Shown here piece by piece: positions 1 to 9,600 of a DNA stretch of 64,000 nt. The notes beneath the pieces are model-generated. The model worked only from the letters and a program-made list of their open reading frames with translations. It did not search any database and was not told the origin of the DNA. Each line of letters starts with the position of its first letter. Positions within the stretch are counted from its first letter, which is position 1. Origin of the DNA: a virus; IMG/VR virus record IMGVR_UViG_3300020477_001849, positions 1 through 64,000 of that record. One strand, written 5' to 3'. The translations under genes and the position numbers were made by a program.

Positions 1-298
1 ACCCGCCATTATTATATTGTATATATGTATCGGATCCAGCTGGTGATCCTGAGCCACCGCTTGAAGCTATCGTAACCTGGCCATTCGACGCAGACGTTAT
101 TGTAACATTTGATCCTGCGACAAGATATGAAGCGCCGGCCTGCGTGTGGTGGATAGATCCAGACAAGGTACCAGTCAAAATTAGGGTACCAAAAAAATTA
201 TGAAGATCATCCGCTGAGTTCCCAAACCACGTTGAGCCGGTCGATGCCAGAACAGTTGCTCTCCTACCATTTGTTTGATCACCCACTATAATAGGCAT
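1..298 (-). CDS. Fibre-like virion protein, N-terminal part (cut by window edge)
   Basis: This open frame starts at 298 and runs off the left edge, leaving 99 visible residues. The ATG at 303 lies closer to the GGGAGG ribosome site but meets a stop after five codons, so the second ATG at 298 is the start. The residues are rich in Ser, Thr, Gly and Asn. They include the motif YIQYNNGG, which closely matches VQYNNGG in the next fibre protein (401-2743), and a segment of the type GSNVTITSASNGQVTI that looks like a beta-strand repeat. It is probably a third tail-fibre or appendage protein of the same family. It follows a strong terminator at 335-371, so it should have its own promoter. The true length and C-terminus are unknown. 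Confidence 0.75.
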   Translation of the reverse strand, partial: MPIIVGDQTNGRRATVLASTGSTWFGNSADDLHNFFGTLILTGTLSGSIHHTQAGASYLVAGSNVTITSASNGQVTIASSGGSGSPAGSDTYIQYNNGG

Positions 299-328
299 TG
301 CATTCCTCCCATTGATACCAGCATAAAT

Positions 329-334
329 AGTATA
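329..334 (-). promoter_or_regulatory. Possible -10 box for the partial fibre gene
   Basis: Reading the minus strand, TATACT (5 of 6 to the consensus) lies about 30 bases before the ATG at 298 and just after the terminator at 335-371. The gene downstream needs a start point here because the terminator should block read-through. I see no good -35 box, and no exact T4 late promoter (TATAAATA) in the right orientation, so this is a weak call. Confidence 0.25.
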
Positions 335-371
335 CAAAAAAGAAAAGGAGGGCCAAAAGACCCTCCTTTTC
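335..371 (-). terminator. Rho-independent terminator after the 401-2743 fibre gene
   Basis: An 11-bp perfect inverted repeat (342-352 with 361-371, arms GAAAAGGAGGG and CCCTCCTTTTC) encloses an 8-base loop. On the minus strand it is followed at once by a run of T residues (341-335). It lies 30 bases past the stop codon of the fibre gene, the right place and orientation to end that transcript. This is the clearest intrinsic terminator in the window. Confidence 0.9.
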
Positions 372-400
372 CATCCCTTAAAGAAGGAATTAATTAGAGA

Positions 401-2743
401 TTATATCTCCCATTCAACGTCATCGTCGCCTGCACGAGGGGGGACACCCTTCATACCAGCGTCTCGACCTGTTGGGTCAATCTCTTCCATAACCATCCGG
501 AACCACTTACCAGTGTAGTTGTTCCTAAAAGTGATCATGGAATTTTCCTCGACGAGGGTCCAGTTTCCTCTGTCATTGCAGAGGTGGAGGTCGCCCGTAT
601 AGATGTTGCCAAAGCGGACGGAGTCACTACCCAGGTTAACACCTTCATCGGCCGATGGGATGATTGAACCAGCCGTCACAGTGATGTTATTGCTTCCAGC
701 ATCCAACGTCAAACCAGCCTCAGAACGAACCACAACACCAGAACTAGTATTACCATCTTCGCCGATGGTAATCGTCCTGTTACCGTTAGTACCGATATTG
801 ATTGCCTGAGCAACGTCATCATTACCGATGCTAATTGCACCAGCTGAAGAGTTAAGCTCCAGAACTCCATCGGCATCAAGAAGTAGCGTATCATCAGAAT
901 CAAGCGTAATATCGCCTGTACCTGTTGAAGCTAGAGCGATACCACCGGTACCGGCATTAAATGCTAATGCAGTTGCACCGGTCACGTTACCCATGGTGAT
1001 TGTACGAGCAGCAGCACCTGTACCAACGCTGATTGCTTGAGCAACAGCGTCAGCACCGATGCTAATTGTACCACCAGAAGACTCAATCGCGATCGCTCCA
1101 GAAGAATCTACCTGGATACCACCTGCGGTAGCATTAATATCAATCGCATCAGCACCAGTACCTGCAGAGTCAAGCTTCAACACTTGAGCACCACCTCCAG
1201 AAACGCCAATTGTCAGATCCTTTGCCGAAGCAGAAACAGTAATGTCAGAATCATCATTGGCATCAATTGAAAGAGCACCAGCAACGTCAACGTCCATGCC
1301 ACCAGCAGTAGCATTGATATCGATAGCATCAGTACCTGTACCTGCAGAGTTCAACTGAAGAACTTGGGCGCCACCACCAGAAACGGTAAGGGCAAGGTCT
1401 TTAGCTGCGGTACTGACTGTAACATCAGAATCATCAGCACCATTAATCGAGAATGCAGCAACAGCATCAATAGTGATACCGGCTGCAGAATCGATATCGA
1501 TACCACCAACTGCATTCATATCAATTGAATCTGTGCCCGTACCTTGAGATTCTAGAATCAAACTAGAAGCTGTTGCACCCGTTACTGAAATGGTGAGGTT
1601 CTCATCTGCCCCGTCAGAAGCAACCGTGATATTAGAAGCAGCTGCACCGTCTACAGAGAACGCCCCAGTTGTATCTACAGCAATACCGCCAGTTCCAGCA
1701 TCAACATCAATACCACCAGCAGCATTATCAGCTTGAATTCTAACGGCAGCAGCATCAGCTTCACCACCAGTTAAGTTCAATGAACCAGCAGTAGCATCTA
1801 CTGTAAGATCACCAGTACTAGCTGACCATGTTGAAGCAGCTCCAGCAGTAAGCGTAATAGCTCCTGAAGGTGTGACAGACAATGAAGTCATACCAGTCTC
1901 AGTAACTGCACCAGCACCATCAAACTCCCATGTACCAGTATCATCACCCAAAGATGCGCCACCATTACCTACAACAGTCATAGTACCTTCGGCGGTCAGG
2001 TTTGTAGCTAGTGCTGAATCAATATCGATACCACCCGCAGCGGCGTTGATTTTAATGGCCGAGGCATTGTTACCCTGGGTATTTGTGACAGTAATTCTCT
2101 CACTGGTGCCTGCATTTGTCATCATAGAAATTGCGCTGGCGTCGTTGAAACTAGACTCTAGTGTGATGGCGGCGGTGGCATCTGTTACAAGCTTGGTAAC
2201 ATTTGTACCATCAGTCGTCATGTTGGATACACCGCCCAATGAACCACCGTTGTTATACTGTACTTGAGTATTAGAACCTCCAGCAGGTGTATTACCATCA
2301 GATCCTGATAGTAGTGCATACTGCTTGCCATTTTTCATCATGACATGAAGTGAACCTGTTGCAGCATAAAAGAGAACGTCATCGAGATGCATTCCTGCGG
2401 TACTTAGACCTGCACCGAGGGATGCAGCTCCTCCGACCATCAGCTGAGTAGCTGCATAGCTGGTACCAGCACCTACATGTCTCTCACCGAGGAAAAATGC
2501 ACCAGAAACATTTAAGTCGCCGCCAAAGACAGCAAACTGCCTTTTGTTTAGCATACCATGTGTTGCACTTCCCTGCGCGCCCGAAACAAAGAATGTAGCG
2601 CCTTGCGGTGCTGAAGGGAGGTGGAGGTCACTACCTGCTGCTCCACCTGCGTAACCAGGATCACCAAATTTGACTGATCCTGTGACACCAATGAAATTAT
2701 CATCTACATTGGATCCTGTAATATTATTAACGAATAAAGCCAT
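401..2743 (-). CDS. Repeat-rich tail fibre protein, 780 aa
   Basis: Structural fibre-type protein. The N-terminal 150 residues include one copy of a module (FFVSG...FGGDLNVSG) found five times in the next fibre gene. The middle, roughly residues 150-690, is low-complexity beta-repeat sequence rich in Gly, Ala, Asp, Thr and Ile, with units of about 60 residues built around DAIDINATAGG and ITVSxxAKDL; this suggests a beta-helical shaft. The last 90 residues form a cap with NIYTGDLHL and RGNWTLVEE motifs that the 3239-6682 protein also has. It follows a good GGGAG ribosome site. Locally its DNA is much more GC-rich than the glycan genes: 32 of 60 bases at 1141-1200 against 18 of 60 at 35041-35100. 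Host receptor binding is inferred, not shown. Confidence 0.9.
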   Translation of the reverse strand: MALFVNNITGSNVDDNFIGVTGSVKFGDPGYAGGAAGSDLHLPSAPQGATFFVSGAQGSATHGMLNKRQFAVFGGDLNVSGAFFLGERHVGAGTSYAATQLMVGGAASLGAGLSTAGMHLDDVLFYAATGSLHVMMKNGKQYALLSGSDGNTPAGGSNTQVQYNNGGSLGGVSNMTTDGTNVTKLVTDATAAITLESSFNDASAISMMTNAGTSERITVTNTQGNNASAIKINAAAGGIDIDSALATNLTAEGTMTVVGNGGASLGDDTGTWEFDGAGAVTETGMTSLSVTPSGAITLTAGAASTWSASTGDLTVDATAGSLNLTGGEADAAAVRIQADNAAGGIDVDAGTGGIAVDTTGAFSVDGAAASNITVASDGADENLTISVTGATASSLILESQGTGTDSIDMNAVGGIDIDSAAGITIDAVAAFSINGADDSDVTVSTAAKDLALTVSGGGAQVLQLNSAGTGTDAIDINATAGGMDVDVAGALSIDANDDSDITVSASAKDLTIGVSGGGAQVLKLDSAGTGADAIDINATAGGIQVDSSGAIAIESSGGTISIGADAVAQAISVGTGAAARTITMGNVTGATALAFNAGTGGIALASTGTGDITLDSDDTLLLDADGVLELNSSAGAISIGNDDVAQAINIGTNGNRTITIGEDGNTSSGVVVRSEAGLTLDAGSNNITVTAGSIIPSADEGVNLGSDSVRFGNIYTGDLHLCNDRGNWTLVEENSMITFRNNYTGKWFRMVMEEIDPTGRDAGMKGVPPRAGDDDVEWEI
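1120..1620 (-). repeat. In-frame coding repeats of the fibre shaft
   Basis: Two to three imperfect direct repeats with a period of about 180-200 bases can be seen, for example around 1160, 1340 and 1540. Each encodes the motif series GTGTDAIDIN, then a variable acidic stretch, then AKDLxxxVSGGGAQVL. They stay in frame and diverge mainly at synonymous or conservative positions, as expected for a repetitive fibre shaft that can gain or lose units by recombination. Confidence 0.8.
2502..2597 (-). repeat. Single copy of the FFVSG/FGGD module
   Basis: This stretch of the 780-residue fibre encodes a unit of the form FFVSGAxGS...FGGDLNVSG. The same unit occurs five times in the neighbouring 1147-residue fibre (3771-3865, 3984-4075, 4725-4815, 5235-5326 and 5539-5641). 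Sharing it suggests duplication and exchange between fibre genes. Confidence 0.75.
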
Positions 2744-2928
2744 TATTTTCTCCCATTGTTTTTAGTATTTTGCTTTAAAGTTATGAAAAACTAAACTACA
2801 AAACCGAACAAATTCTACGTACAATTACATAACACACAACGGTGAACATAGTGACGTACAGGTAAATAATGAACGATACGATATGCTAACAAACAGACGA
2901 TATTAAATATATCGCCGGGGCTCAAACA
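2744..2928. other. Short intergenic gap, no gene seen
   Basis: These 185 AT-rich bases lie between a fibre gene and a small DUF5659-like gene. No open frame longer than about 17 codons follows a plausible ribosome site. A small imperfect palindrome (CGATAT at 2898-2903 with ATATCG at 2909-2914) lies near the left end. It has no T-run to make it a terminator. The gap may hold a promoter, but I cannot point to one. Confidence 0.4.
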
Positions 2929-3165
2929 TTATGAATTAGTTATCATTCCTCGCAGCATTCGAATAAAGCTGTCGTATAAAAAGCACTCAGACGATAGAAA
3001 TTCCAATGACAGAGATTTCGCATCTGCATCTTCGTCATCAAAAAGGAAAATATATTTACCAGAATGCTTATCGGTAGACGCATCTATTATTTTCTTTCCC
3101 TTCATCAACAAAAATGCAGCAATTGCCATATCATGTGTTTTGTAAGTGTTAACACTATTTTTCAT
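2929..3165 (-). CDS. Small DUF5659-like protein, 78 aa
   Basis: Small soluble protein with the pattern TYKTHDMAIAAFLLMKGKK near the N-terminus, then a beta-strand pair ending in FLFDDED and a C-terminal amphipathic helix. This matches my memory of the DUF5659 family, short proteins common in phages and mobile elements whose function is unknown. It sits alone between two fibre genes, with gaps of 185 and 73 bases, unlike the tightly packed genes around it, so it may be transcribed on its own. No catalytic motif is visible. Confidence 0.7.
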   Translation of the reverse strand: MKNSVNTYKTHDMAIAAFLLMKGKKIIDASTDKHSGKYIFLFDDEDADAKSLSLEFLSSECFLYDSFIRMLRGMITNS

Positions 3166-3238
3166 CGCTTAGCACCTTAAAAGTGACTTATTAATCCTTA
3201 AATCACTTGCTTGAATATTTAAAAAACCACCATGGAGC

Positions 3239-6200
3239 CTAATCATCATCTTCAAGGGGTTGTAGAACCATCTTGTATTTTTTTCCAGTTGTGTTATTTA
3301 CTACACATAAATATTCAAGTTCTTCGACTATAGTCCAATTACCGCGATCATTTTTAAGATGAAGGTCACCAGTATAGATATTTGCCCAGCGATTTGTATC
3401 GGACCCAAGATCATATGTCGTGTCAGCAGAGGGATATATACTACCTGCAACATTTAAATTACCTTTAAACTTTGAGCCACCAGCGGAGCCAGTAAAATAT
3501 AGCGTGCCTGGTGAATTTATCTCCACACTCCTGCTTGATACTCCTCCTGAGCCGGTTAAAACTAATTGTCCTGCGGCACCGTCTCCTAGATCCAATAGGT
3601 CTATTATCCCCACGTCTGAACCAAGCTTTAGTGCAGACCCTGCGAATATTTTTACAGGCCCATGGGGATTTCGCACAATTGCAACATCACCAGAAGCCGG
3701 CTTAAGCTCCATTGTTCCAGTAACCTCAATACCTCCGTCAACCTTAAGTGGTGACCCTCCGTAGAGTGTCCCTGATACAACAACATCACCAGCAAAAACA
3801 GATGTACCGACTGTGCTTGAGATACCACGAGATCCAGCTGTTCCTGAAACAAAGAAATTAACATCTGTTCCCATTCCGAGATGTTGTCCGTATACGTCTG
3901 ACTGGAATGGGTAAACTGCAACCTGGTTTGCCTTTATCGGTAATGCATTAACGGTACCGTACCACCGGCCACCATATAAAGATCCGGATATTAGTGTATC
4001 GCCACCGAAGACAGACGTTCCAGGACTTGATGTACCCCTTGAGCCAATAGCACCTGATATGAAGAAAGATATGTCAGACATCTCTCTTGGTTGCATAGCT
4101 CCCACATGCATTCCGGAACCTGATAATAATACTATACGCCTGTTATCCTGGGTGTAGTATCCCCCCAGACGTACAATCTCTTCTAGGGATGAACCACCAT
4201 TGCCAAAAGTCCTAAAGACTAAATCATTTGTTGATTCTTCATGTACGATAGAGCTACCGACCACGTTCGCGGCTCCGGCAAACTCTAGGGTCGAACTGTT
4301 TGTTTGTGCACTTCTCTGTAGCCTAATTGCAGGGCTTGAATCTTTTAAATGCACTAGCGAACTCGGGTTATTTAGGCCGATGCCAATCCTGTCAGAGCTA
4401 CCCTGAACATAAAGGGTATTATTACCGCCGCTTGTCTTAACTTGAAAATCGACATCTCCGCCGTCGCCGACCGTGACAATATCTTGGGTAGATTCTTGCA
4501 TAGTCAGTAAAGTCTCACCACCAGCCGCAAATGTTATCTTATCACCCTCAAAGCGCATATAAGTATTTGCATCATTTTTGTGGTAAAGATATTCCCCCAA
4601 ATCCATATTGCCGCCGACAGACAACTTATATGAAGGTGTGCTGGTGCCAATTCCGACCTTGCCGTCAGTAGTAACAACAAACTGACTACCGACAGAAGAA
4701 TCAGATAAATTAACAGCCAGGGTTCCAGATATTGCAACATCACCACCGAAGACAGATGTACCACGAACCGTAGTATCTCTAGAGTCAACCGCGCCTGATA
4801 CAAAGAAATTGGTGTCTGTAGCATCCCACTCATTCCCAGAAGATGGTGAAGAGCCTGCGCCTGACAATATGAAAAATTTGGGGGTATTTCTATCAATCCT
4901 TAGCTTGGGATAAACAGTAGTAGTTGCTGCAGCGTCTAGATTAAGCTCGTTAGCACTACCATCATATAAAAACCTAAAGCCATAAGCACCGGTACCACCG
5001 AATTCTTGACCCTGGCCAGGACTTAACTCTAGTAAGCTAAAAGAAGAATTTTTATTTAGGCCAGCCCTAATAGATGCTGTAACGTCATGGGCTGGTGAAG
5101 GTCCTCCAGGTCCTAGCCTTATATTATGGCCGTATGCTGTCAGGCTTTGAGAAACAATAAGCGATCCGGATACCATTAGTGAGCCAGTCACTGTCTCATT
5201 TACTTCTACTACATATTTTTCAGCATAAAGTGTACCGCTTACAACAACATCACCACCAAAGAGTGATGTCCCCTTGGTTGAACTTCCACGAGAACCGACG
5301 GATCCTGATACGAAAAAATTAATATCAGAAAATGAAGATTCATCCAGGCTTGACTTTGCCCCAGAACCTGATAGAATAAACACCTGGGATGTACTACCAT
5401 CTCCCTTAATGTCCAATGTACCGGATGGTGTTGATGTCCCTATTCCTACTCTATCTGTCGGCGTGGTTAACCTGACAACTGTACCGCTATCAGTCCATCC
5501 TCCCCCGAATGGCATGCCGAAAGAATTATATGCTGTGCCACTAACAAATATGTCTCCCCCGAAAACAGAAATACCCTTTGACGCGTCACCCGAAGTTACC
5601 CCTCGGCCTCCAATGGCACCTGACACGAAAAAGAATATGTCACCGCCGTCAGAGGTATCTTCATTTCCTTTTGAATATTGGGAGCCTAGCTTGAGTTGAT
5701 CTGCTGAGGAATCTACAAATACGCCGTACCCTTTATTTTGGGTCTTAGCTATGAAATCAACGTCTTGGTCACTGGAGGGATTTACAACTATGTCTGCTTC
5801 TGAGCCATCAAGCTGTATTAAATTTGTTGTAGAGCCCCCATGGTTTGCCCTAACATATATGTCTTTGTCTTGTGTCGTATTCTCAATGTAAACATCATCG
5901 GATGATAGTGATATCTTTAGGTCATCCCCAGCACCAGCCGTTATTCCTGCATCATTTCGAAATCGAACAATCGACTCGCTTCCATCGAGTTGTACAAGTT
6001 CAGTTGACCCTCCTCCATCGGAGTCATTAATAAAAAACTTTAAATCTTTGTCTGCGGTCCCATTTGCTATATTGACATTGCCTGATGATACTGAGACTCC
6101 AAAATCCGAGCTAGCTCCAACAGATAGGCCGGTATCAGAATTAATCTGCATTGCCTGGCCGTCGGTAGTGATTGTTGCATTTGCTTGCTGGATTGCTCTG

Positions 6201-6682
6201 CCACTAGTACCATTCGTTGTAACGACAACGTTGTCAGCGTCAATCTGGCTAGCCATTGTAACATTGCCAGTTCCCGCTCCACCAGATAATTCAATAGAGA
6301 CTGACTTATTCGAAGAATTTCCAGTTAATGTGACGGAATCGCTGGCCGTTAATGTCAGAAGTGTGTTATTTCCGGAAAATGTTATGCTGGTATCTCCAGC
6401 AACCGTGCCACCATCGGCGGCAAGGCCGATTGCCATGACCCCGCCAAAAAGTGGAACTCCCCCGAATTTAAGTGTACCTCCCTCATTGTACAGCCTATCA
6501 GATGTATTGGCAGGCTTGGTGTGGGGAGGCATAATCAAACCACGAGGACCCATGGCTGAGGAGCTTAAACCGATCTGTAGCTCTGGTACAGATATAATCC
6601 GGCGCACATTGCCAGATTGATCATCCTTAAGAGTTAGGAATGTATTTTTAAGAAGCTGGTCTTTATCTGCTTTTTTTGGCAT
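3239..6682 (-). CDS. Large modular tail fibre protein, 1147 aa
   Basis: Fibre-type virion protein. The first 130 residues look like an attachment region. Then come beta-rich repeats, including three copies of a VGIGTSTPS-type motif that is common in trimeric phage fibres. Five copies of a module NFFVSGxxGSRG...GTSVFGGDvvVSGTLYG are spread through the chain. The C-terminal 75 residues repeat the cap of the 780-aa fibre (YPSADTTYDLGSD, NIYTGDLHLKNDRGNWT). It starts behind an AGGAGATGAG ribosome site, 17 bases after the LamG gene. Each FFVSG module may be a folding or ligand-binding unit. The exact virion location cannot be told from the sequence. Confidence 0.9.
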   Translation of the reverse strand: MPKKADKDQLLKNTFLTLKDDQSGNVRRIISVPELQIGLSSSAMGPRGLIMPPHTKPANTSDRLYNEGGTLKFGGVPLFGGVMAIGLAADGGTVAGDTSITFSGNNTLLTLTASDSVTLTGNSSNKSVSIELSGGAGTGNVTMASQIDADNVVVTTNGTSGRAIQQANATITTDGQAMQINSDTGLSVGASSDFGVSVSSGNVNIANGTADKDLKFFINDSDGGGSTELVQLDGSESIVRFRNDAGITAGAGDDLKISLSSDDVYIENTTQDKDIYVRANHGGSTTNLIQLDGSEADIVVNPSSDQDVDFIAKTQNKGYGVFVDSSADQLKLGSQYSKGNEDTSDGGDIFFFVSGAIGGRGVTSGDASKGISVFGGDIFVSGTAYNSFGMPFGGGWTDSGTVVRLTTPTDRVGIGTSTPSGTLDIKGDGSTSQVFILSGSGAKSSLDESSFSDINFFVSGSVGSRGSSTKGTSLFGGDVVVSGTLYAEKYVVEVNETVTGSLMVSGSLIVSQSLTAYGHNIRLGPGGPSPAHDVTASIRAGLNKNSSFSLLELSPGQGQEFGGTGAYGFRFLYDGSANELNLDAAATTTVYPKLRIDRNTPKFFILSGAGSSPSSGNEWDATDTNFFVSGAVDSRDTTVRGTSVFGGDVAISGTLAVNLSDSSVGSQFVVTTDGKVGIGTSTPSYKLSVGGNMDLGEYLYHKNDANTYMRFEGDKITFAAGGETLLTMQESTQDIVTVGDGGDVDFQVKTSGGNNTLYVQGSSDRIGIGLNNPSSLVHLKDSSPAIRLQRSAQTNSSTLEFAGAANVVGSSIVHEESTNDLVFRTFGNGGSSLEEIVRLGGYYTQDNRRIVLLSGSGMHVGAMQPREMSDISFFISGAIGSRGTSSPGTSVFGGDTLISGSLYGGRWYGTVNALPIKANQVAVYPFQSDVYGQHLGMGTDVNFFVSGTAGSRGISSTVGTSVFAGDVVVSGTLYGGSPLKVDGGIEVTGTMELKPASGDVAIVRNPHGPVKIFAGSALKLGSDVGIIDLLDLGDGAAGQLVLTGSGGVSSRSVEINSPGTLYFTGSAGGSKFKGNLNVAGSIYPSADTTYDLGSDTNRWANIYTGDLHLKNDRGNWTIVEELEYLCVVNNTTGKKYKMVLQPLEDDD
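3771..5641 (-). repeat. Five copies of the FFVSG/FGGD module in one fibre gene
   Basis: Units of 90-105 bases lie at 3771-3865, 3984-4075, 4725-4815, 5235-5326 and 5539-5641. Each encodes F-F-V/I-S-G, then SRG with a variable 4-10 residue insert, then GTSVFGGD, then V/I-SGTLY. Spacing between units is irregular (about 120 to 650 bases), so they are interspersed modules rather than a tandem array. Confidence 0.8.
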
Positions 6683-6699
6683 AAAAACTCATCTCCTTT

Positions 6700-9600
6700 C
6701 TAAGTTAGTCCTGGAATTCCTGTCCCTGGCGGAGACATATTAACTGGATCAAGTATTTCAGTAACAGTTACCTGCTGGATCTTATCTGGGTCATCCCCTC
6801 TTTCAACTGCTCTACCATCAAAATAAGGCACAGATGATGTTGCAAAATAGCTAAGATTTTGTGACATTGTCTGGCTAGGTGATATTGGAGAATCACTAGC
6901 TCTATCTACAAATATAATCTTGATTGGAGAGTCACCCTTCGGGGATACAACGTCAGGTGCTGCATTCCAGAACCTAGTGTCATGACGCTGCTCTAACATA
7001 TCTCTCAACTGGCCATACCGGTCGTATCTAAAAACCGCCTCTGAATATAGGGGTGAAGTAGAAACGATACCGTACCTGAACCCCGTGGCCCCTGACATAA
7101 ACTTTCCGTCTGATAGCCTTATGGTTACTGGCGTCGTTGAGTTAGTAGCCTTGTCTAGAATTGTTCCGGGATAGCTTCTATTCAAACCGTACCTAAACAT
7201 TGCTTCTTTTACTCGGCTATAACCCTTAATAAATGAAATTTTAGAATTGTCGGATGAAGCGCTAAAAACCATAACACTTCGAGCATCCCTATAATCACGC
7301 TCCGGATCTCCGAGATAAGGCCAAGGCAGGGATGCGTTACCTTTCCACTGGAAATTCCCAAATGATGTGCCAGGAGTACCATTTAGCTCCAGCGCTCCAG
7401 ATAAATAATAGGCCCTTTTTGAGCCCAGCCTCTTAAATCCCCCAGTAGAAGACCCCCCCATGTTCCTAGAATGGAAAACTGACCCAGAGATTGTTCTCTT
7501 ACTAAAATATTGGTTAATGTCTGGAAGAAGAGAGTCGTAATACCTCTCCGTTGAATCTCTAAGCTTAACACCCCTAAGTAAAGAACCCGTAACACCCTGA
7601 GTGCCCATTGATGTTCTACCAGCTACACGGCGAGTTGCGATGTAACCGCGCCCAGTGCCATATGGTTTTTTCGGCCTTAAGGTCCCCACATATACCTCAT
7701 CCAGATAACCACCGGCATATGATATATCCTTCTCTACCAAGAATTGGTCAAGTATCGGACCAGAATCATAATGTACATCCTCATGAACAGCTAAAGATGT
7801 TAGGGGCTGGTTTGATCCAAAATGAAATTCGCTACCTCCCTTAACTAATGAGCCGTACAAGGTTAACTTTATTTCACCAGTTGCAATCTTTGACGAAAAA
7901 TCCCGGCCTGTGATATGATCAGGAAAACCAGCGATATCTGATTCGGTGACTTGCATATACGAGACAGAGCCGGCGGAGGAGACATTGGTCGGTGTCATTT
8001 GCCTAATTACCCCCAGCACTAGATTGTCATTAGGGAACAGTAAATAAGGAGACACATCAACTACTTTATTAAAGATGGGATATCCTAACCCTGGTGTGCC
8101 GGCAACTGCAAACTGCTGTGCAACAGGTTGACCGCCTGCGACTGTCCTGCTTAACTTTCTAGGTGAAACTGATGAGAACAGAGAAGTACCTCCATAATAA
8201 TTACCGGGTAAAAACCAGTCGCCCTTATTCGGCGCAGAGGCGTATGTATTTCCATCCAGAACCCAGTTCCACCAGGACCTACCCGACAATGGTCTATTTG
8301 TAGCCGGGGCCACAGACATCATCCTACATGGCGCCTCCATGCGAACTGATCCGGTGAAAGATGATTTATCCCCAGCGGTACCGCCGTCAGTCGGGGCGGG
8401 GACCCATGTGTCTGCCATCTGGAAGGGAATAGGTGAAGATGCAGAGAATTCGGACACCGTATCCCACCCGTTTGTATCAGTTGAAAAGACACCAACCCTA
8501 TTATACCAGATTATATCTTGGTCTTGTGTTTGTTCAAACCTGGCCCAACGGTTACCTGTCCAGCCGGCACTGTAATTATTGCGGTCCAAAAACCTAATCG
8601 GTGTCGAGGCTGTTGACGAAAAATTAAGCCACGGGTCGGGTTGTGACGATCTCATGAGAATGAATGTCGTAGTGGATGCGGAATCCCTAGGGCGGTCACT
8701 TTGAAGCTCATAACCTGGACCGCCAAAAGCACCAGAGGCCTCTAAAACAACCTTTTCTAATAAGAAAGGTTGGGAAATGTAATTTTTCATCGACAAGTAA
8801 TGAGAAGCTGTTGCATTAAATTTACTAGCTAGCGGGAACCCACATGGAGATGATGATGGGGCCCCCTGGCCATCCCATTGCCTATTTAGATTTCCCGGGC
8901 CGCCTGTCGACGGATCCCATGTGTAGCTATAATAAGTGGCATTTTGAGGACACACAAGATAGCTACTAGTCACCTGGTGTGTTCGTCCACTCATATAGTC
9001 TACATTGCTACCCGTGGTTAGATCACCAATAATCTCAAATTTTCTAGAGTCCCATGCATAATACAGGATACCTGAATTAATTCCTGCCGCGGCACCTGCA
9101 TTGCTACTAGGGTATGAACTACCATTGGTAACAATCGTAGTACCTGTTGAAAAACATACCTTTGACTCGACTAGGGGTGTTGATTTAATTTCTATTATAG
9201 TCTTATCACGAAGGGGCATAGAGAATCCAGGTAGGATAGACTCTTCCGTACCTGTAGACCAAAAGTTGGGAAATGAGGGTGAATTTGAGGATGACAAATA
9301 TACTTTGCTCTCATCAAACGGTGATAGGCCAAATGATGAACCAAATTGACGCCGCATATCTATGCCGTAAAACGTTGATTGACCGATATAACTAGTCTGG
9401 GGAACCGAGCCAGCAATCCTTATGCTTGAACTAACATTCGGTGTTGCGACAAACCTATCAGACTGGTGCATATTAAAATATGGGGCGGTCGAAAATGAGG
9501 TCATATCATTGTAGTAAAATCCAGAGAGAGGCATCATCTCTGGGTATTGTATCAACCTGTCAGGTGTGGTTCCTGAAGATGCTGAAGTGAACATGACGGT

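Noticed and set aside
300-335. T4-type late promoter before the partial fibre gene
   Set aside because: CATAAATA is there but on the plus strand, which points away from the gene.
1040-1620. Regular repeats that might be a CRISPR array
   Set aside because: Repeats are imperfect, in frame, about 180-200 bases long and have no unique spacers; they encode the fibre shaft.
6048-6620. Plus-strand frame of 190 codons opposite the large fibre gene
   Set aside because: Repeat-rich fibre coding often leaves long antisense frames; the translation is Pro/Ala/Val-rich without motifs.
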